This document shows positions 58,371 through 64,000 of a stretch of 64,000 nt of DNA, piece by piece. The notes below the pieces were generated by a model, which saw nothing but the letters and a program-made list of their open reading frames with translations, was not told the DNA's origin and ran no database searches. The translations under genes and the position numbers were made by a program. Source of the stretch: Maea johnstoni (taxonomy: Eukaryota; Annelida; Polychaeta; Spionida; Magelonidae); assembly GCA_963942565.1 (NCBI GenBank), contig OZ012694.1, positions 25,617,031 through 25,681,030 on the forward strand, written 5' to 3'. Position 1 is the stretch's first letter; every line of letters begins with the position of its first letter.

Positions 58371-58605
58371 AGACTTGCTGCAAGTCTGTATTATCGGGCT
58401 GTTTCCTATGTCTATTTCAGCCCAGGTTTAGTTCTGTATTAATCCTCAAGGGGGACCCTTTAGAGCTGTGTTTGAGTTTCAAACTGCAACCCTCAAAGAA
58501 ACTGTGCTGCCATCTATAGTTTGATAGGGAAATCAAACCTACTTAACATCTACTATAGTGGTGGCATTATACCTAACTGTGCCTGAAACCTGGTTGCATA
58601 TTACC
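58371..58605 (+). repeat. Element L, one-armed copy
   Basis: AGACTTGCTGCAAGTCTG, GGTTTAGTTCTGTATTAATC, AGGGGGACCC and GTGCTGCCATCTATAGTTTG follow the left arm of 10131-10799. No right arm is present. Confidence 0.6.
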
Positions 58606-58698
58606 TGCAGAAACTACCTTGCACTCCACCAATATTACTCTCATATCAGTGCAGTTCCATAATAGAATCAGTGAAAAATACTGGACAAGGCTGTTTAA

Positions 58699-58874
58699 CC
58701 CTTATGCTGCTGGTGGCTAATTTGGCCAGTACAAAATGATGCAAAAGAAACTTTAAAATGACTGAAAACCCTAGCACATTGGTACTCATCTGGGAGTACT
58801 CAGCAAGAGCTGAGTTATGTGGTTTTCAAAAATCATTGTGCTTGGGACAAAAAGTAGCCTCAGCATTGAAAGGC
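58699..58874 (-). mobile_element. TTAA-type MITE family A, complete ends
   Basis: TTAA (58695-58698), CCCTTATGCTGCTGG ... CAGCATTGAAAGGC, TTAA (58875-58878). At 176 bp it lacks the CCAATGAATACCAACATGAC block. Confidence 0.88.
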
Positions 58875-59135
58875 TTAACAGGTACATGCACATGCACTGA
58901 CTGTAGAACCTGAATAATTTCTCTGTTGTCTGTTCTCTTTGAGTTCATAGTGACTCACTTGTTATTGAAGATCCTCAAACACCTGCCCAGGTACCCGATT
59001 TCCTCATTGCATGAGGCAAAAATGGTTGCTGATTATTCTCAAGCTTTATAGTGGCAGGTGACCATTGTTACTGTGGGTGGAATGAATTTGACTAAAACTA
59101 CATACCTGTAGGGTTGTAAGACCCCCCCCCACCCC

Positions 59136-59988
<853 letters not shown>

Positions 59989-60171
59989 GGCCAAGAAAAA
60001 AATATTGTTTCCCGTAACTAGGGTAGGTAGGTTGGTAAAAAAAAGATTTTTTTGGATTATTTTTTTTTGTTCAAAAATGTGAATGTTTTATGTTGATTGG
60101 GAGTTGGAAGGGCAGAAAATTTTAGCTTGTTAGGGTAGGGTTACAGGAAACAAACAAGCCTTTTATAGGCT
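59989..60171. mobile_element. PIF/Harbinger-like MITE family B, copy 10
   Basis: GGCCAAGAAAAAAATATTG to CTTTTATAGGCT, TTA on both sides (59986-59988, 60172-60174). 183 bp, shortened at both shoulders. Confidence 0.83.
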
Positions 60172-60174
60172 TTA

Positions 60175-61080
60175 GCGGCCATGCAGGTCACAAGATCAGG
60201 TATTGACATATATAAGGCATTATAATCCTCATCTCAGGTTCTCCTAGTCTGTCTGGTAAAGTAAGAACTCCAAAGGTGGAACATGTTATCAGTCAGGTAC
60301 ATATCCAAACCTCAGAAATTAGGCCAAAGCTAGGAATTTTTGTATGCCAGGTTTTCACAATTACGTAACTTTTTCAAGAAACTTTGCATGTAGATATTGT
60401 TCTAAGCCTGGATATGCTACTGTAATAAGGGACTCTGCAGGGTATAAGTTATAGGTCTTTGCATGCTTAGTTTTTTTATTAGTTCCAGTAATGCTAGACT
60501 TAATGGGTAACAGTAAGCATGTAGCATCCTTTTTTGAAAATTAAGCCATGATATTGATATTCAGTGATTGCTGAGTTCAACACTTAAATGATGTATCAAA
60601 GTGTTTTAAAGATTTACAATTGGTTCTTACAGATAAGCATTACATATTGATTTTTTCAATGAACTGTGACATTTTTCGTTATCACTTTATTAAAGCAATT
60701 AAAAAATATATATACATTGCTTTCACAAATTAAAGGTTTTTATAAGGTTCTTCTAATGCCCTTTTGCACTAATTTGTGTTTTGTTCGTATTATTGTGAAA
60801 ATAACAATTGTATGTCATTTTGTCCTGCGCAAATGAGGATTAATGAATGCCTGTGCCACTTATTTGAAATACTTTTTTATAGTTTAACTTAAAAATTAGC
60901 ATAGTGACCCCCCTTTCCAAGGCATTATACAATGAACCTTTGTGCAATGTTGGAAAAAACTGATAACATCATAAGTAAACATGAATCCTCAAGCCAATTT
61001 CTTTTCAGATATCAGAACCCTCTGATATTTTTGGCCATGCTATTTTTTTGTGCTTAGAGCCCTTCTGGCCTCTGAGCGAC
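60175..61080. other. No recognisable feature
   Basis: AT-rich sequence without supported features. Confidence 0.35.
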
Positions 61081-61084
61081 AACC

Positions 61085-61557
61085 TGCACCAATCCCCCTC
61101 TGTACCTGCACCTGACCTGTATAGCTTCACATTCATAATCTGACCTAGCTGCCCTCCTTACATGTAGCGTACAGCACTGATTAAAAAATCCCAGCTAGCT
61201 GATGCCTGGAGCAACTCAGCCCCCTTTTCTTTATATATATACTTGTATTGCTTCACATTTATAATGTGACCAAGCTGCCCTCCTTACATGTAGCGCACAG
61301 CATTGATTAAAAAATCACAGCTAACTGCTGCCTGGAGCAACTCAGCCCCCTTTTCTTTACTTGTATTCCTTCACATTTATAATGTGACCAAGCTGCCCTC
61401 CTTACAAGGCGTACTGCACAGATCACCAGCTGCTGCCTGGAGCTACTCAGCCCCCTAACTTTATATGTACCTATATTCCTACACGTTTATAATGTGACCA
61501 AGCTGCCCTCTTTACAAGGCGTACTGCACAGATCACCAGCTGCAGCCTGGAGCTACT
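61085..61557. repeat. ~120-bp tandem repeat, four units
   Basis: Units contain CTTCACATTTATAATGTGAC, CAAGCTGCCCTCCTTACA, GCTGCCTGGAGCAACTCAGC and CCCCTTTTCTTTATAT. The last unit is cut at GGAGCTACTC by the element at 61558 and resumes as TCAGCCCCCTA at 63016. Confidence 0.88.
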
Positions 61558-63015
61558 CCCCTGCCGAACTGGTGACAATGTTCCATGGTCAAAACACGGT
61601 CGACCATGTTTGGAACATGGTCAACACCGTTTTCTGACCATGTTATTTTGACCTTGTTCTGACCGTGTTCTGACCATGTTCAGAGTTGACCATGTTTCAA
61701 GTTCGGAACATGGTCAACTCTGGTCTATCACTGCTTTCTGACTTTTTTATGTTGACCTTGTTTTGACCGTGTTCTGACCATGTTCTGACCGTGTTCTGAC
61801 CATGATCATAGTTGACCATGTTCCATGTTTGGAACTTTAAAGTCACAAACAAGAAAGAAATATATAAAGGTACTTTAAATTGATTTTTTATATTTATTGA
61901 TAACAATTCGATTATCTGGCATAGCTGTGGATATTTACTGATAATCGTGTGTCAGTTCCCTTTGTTATGAAATTGATCCCAATCAAAGACATATTTGACA
62001 ACTGTGTTTTTTAATAATGGTTAGGTAATATTATGACCACAATAGATGCTTGATTATGGAGTGGCTATGTTATATTCCTTTGTATTGTTATATTGGACAT
62101 GATTGGCCATAGTTTAATCATAGGCCACAATTTGACCATGTCCTAAGTTGACAGTGTCTTGACCATGGTCGACCATGGTCAAAACATGGTCATTTCCGTA
62201 AATAGGTCGCGAATTCTTGAGAACCACATTGTCATTATATATGTTTTTTCTTGTGTTTATTTTGATTTACATAAACAATTTTCCTTAAAGTTCAACATAA
62301 TAATTTTCTAAAACATTATAACAATCAGATCATATGTCAGTTAATTGTCCCAGTGTAGTAACTTCTCTAATAATCCATATAAATAGAGGATGGAAATCAT
62401 TCAAAGGCAGGAGTTTGGTCGGCCCATACTGAGCCTATATATAAGGCTGCCAAAGTAAGATACAGTTAGTGGAATGAAGCCGTTTTGAAAATGGAGACAC
62501 CTGATGATAAAGAATGTATCGACACAATTTCACAACTACTTCTTGGCTTTGAATGAAATATGTATTTCTGTAATTATCTACTTGTCAAGCCAATTAAGAT
62601 TAAGATTGATAATAAGGAATGATCAAATTGTATGTCAAATTGAACGTGGTCCAAACATGGTCAGGTTGACCATGGTCCAAACATGGTCAGACCATGGTCA
62701 AACTCAAACCCTATAGCATATCTGACCATGTTTGACCATGTTTTAAACATCAACGTTAAATGGCCACCACAGTCAAACCATGGTTGACCATAGTCAATTC
62801 TGACCATGGTCGACCATGGTCAGAACATGGTCAGAAGAACATGTTTCGACCATGGTCAGAACATGGTCAGAGGAACGTGTTTCGACCATGTTCTGACAAT
62901 GGTGGCCATTTAACGTTGATGTTTGAAACATGGTCGAAACACGTTCCTTGACCATGTTTCAACCATGGTCTGAACATGGTCGACCATGTTTCGACAATGA
63001 TCCAATTCGGCAGGG
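61558..63015. mobile_element. 11-bp-array element, copy 2 (unclassified)
   Basis: Termini CCCTGCCGAACTGG and CCAATTCGGCAGGG form a 14-bp inverted repeat with one mismatch. Empty repeat units (GGAGCTACTCAGCCCCC) define the insertion point; TC lies on both sides (61556-61557, 63016-63017), so the duplication is 2 bp at most. The interior carries 11-mers GACCATGTTCT/GACCGTGTTCT on both strands at 61585-61830, 62130-62190 and 62640-62995. A further inverted pair (CATCAACGTTAAATGGCCAC at 62748-62767, complement at 62903-62922) lies inside. Frames of 60-70 codons are not recognisable proteins. Confidence 0.72.
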
Positions 63016-63017
63016 TC

Positions 63018-63590
63018 AGCCCCCTATTGTAATAAATGTAGGACGTGGCGGCCTCCTTTCACCTACCTAGACACTCACTTATAGGGCTGTTGAGAAATGG
63101 CAGCAACCTTCATTGAATTCATAGTGAGATAAGCTTAGAGATCAGCACTGCTTCCATTAATCTAGTCAAAGATCCTGTTCAGGACAAGGAGAAAATGTCA
63201 CCATCTATAGAACAATGTAACAGCAAACAGGCAGTAATAATTTATATAGGGCATCGTATTAATGGAGGTATGATGCAAAAAAATAGAAGAAAAAACCTAA
63301 ACATTTCCAGCTATAATGGTCTGTAGTCATGTTGCCCAAGTATTTTGTAAAGGACAGTACAGCATTTTAGTTTGAATAATTCATATTTCTATTGATAGCA
63401 TGTGTTGTATTGAACAATGAAAAATCAATGATAATAAACAGTAAATGCCTCTCCCAATAATTGCAGGGTATTGACATTTTATATCAGTGTGGGTTGACAT
63501 TTCAGGGGGAAAGTACAAATTGAAAGGGTGTAACTGAGGAATATGGTAGTTGTATTTTTGTCTATCGAAATGTGTCAAAAAAACACAAAC
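63018..63590. other. No recognisable feature
   Basis: After the resumed tandem unit (CAGCCCCCTATTG) the sequence is unique-looking. Confidence 0.35.
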
Positions 63591-63630
63591 ACACACACAC
63601 TCACACACACACACACACACACACACAAAC
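63585..63630. repeat. (AC)n microsatellite
   Basis: About 45 bases of AC directly before the last MITE. Confidence 0.95.
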
Positions 63631-63635
63631 ATTAA

Positions 63636-63839
63636 CCCTTCCAATGCTGAGGCTACTTACGTCCAAAGCACAAAAACGCAAAGATTTTTGGAAATGATCT
63701 AAACCCCGTCATGTTGGTATTCATTGGATAGCTCTCGCTGAGTTCTCGCAGATGAGTACCCATTTGCCAGAGTTTCAGTCACTTTTCAGGTTTTTGCATT
63801 ATTTTGTATTGGCAAAATTAGCCACCAGCAGCATAAGGG
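63636..63839 (+). mobile_element. TTAA-type MITE family A, best copy
   Basis: TTAA (63632-63635), CCCTTCCAATGCTGAGGC ... CCACCAGCAGCATAAGGG, TTAA (63840-63843). 204 bp with exact TTAA on both sides and all family landmarks, so it serves as the reference. Terminal complementarity is CCCTTCCAATGC against CCCTTATGCTGC, and the two halves are loosely complementary throughout. Confidence 0.93.
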
Positions 63840-64000
63840 TTAATCCTGTTTCTATTCTTGTTAGTGATACTGGGGTTAAATCAAAGCACACTGATATTGG
63901 ATTGTTTTTGTTTGTGTGGAGTAGAAGATGAATAATTGATTTTGTTATGATCACCTGCCGTGTCAAGTAGCCTTCCCCCAGCAGAAGGTGTCAGTCTTTA

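Overview
The window looks like AT-rich, intron-poor-in-genes nuclear DNA of a metazoan, most likely a marine invertebrate (this is inference: no diagnostic host protein was recognised). The grounds are tRNA-derived SINEs with a MIR-like core, many short DNA-transposon derivatives (MITEs) with clear target-site duplications, long (TA)n and (ATT)n microsatellites, and several minisatellite/satellite arrays. No bacterial gene organisation, rRNA, functional tRNA, CRISPR array or retroviral/LTR element was seen.

Host coding content is very small. Two short plus-strand exon candidates stand out: 25156-25242 (29 codons) and 45326-45430 (35 codons). Both begin with ATG in a good context, both end in a phase-0 AAG followed by a consensus 5' splice site, and their last 20 residues align without gaps (8 of 20 identical). 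I read them as homologous, mutually exclusive first coding exons of one gene, with two promoters about 20 kb apart; nearly everything after 25.2 kb would then be intron. The gene was not recognised and no downstream exon was found.

Layout. 0-9 kb: a duplicated minisatellite block (1563-2631, 3931-5293) carrying palindromic GGCCCAGTC MITEs, an element with 7-bp target duplications (5958-6222), and a 34-bp minisatellite (6886-8246). 9-16 kb: 75-bp repeats, a GC-rich coding-like fragment, a 670-bp inverted repeat, and a 67-bp satellite (13670-15240) split by a 1.7-kb TTAA-flanked element (11966-13661). 16-25 kb: hAT-like elements, PIF/Harbinger-like and TTAA-type MITEs nested in each other, and two SINEs, one inside a MITE. 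25-30 kb: exon A, then a composite inverted-repeat structure containing a 1.9-kb element filled with an 11-bp motif array. 30-45 kb: more MITEs, a 30-bp minisatellite, a 170-bp satellite with a TGACGTA in most units, a perfect 181-bp tandem duplication, and an ATACA repeat. 45-64 kb: exon B with its putative promoter, paired hAT-like MITEs with perfect 8-bp duplications, a hairpin element splitting a (TA)n tract, and a second 11-bp-array element (61558-63015).

The best candidate for something undescribed is the pair of elements at 27522-29420 and 61558-63015. Their ends resemble each other (CCCTTACGAAAT versus CCCTGCCGAATT), and both interiors carry 11-bp repeats in alternating orientation built on a shared CTGACNAT core. 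The homologous alternative first exons are the best host-gene finding. Coordinates of degenerate repeats are good to about 5-20 bases; those with stated target duplications were counted base by base.
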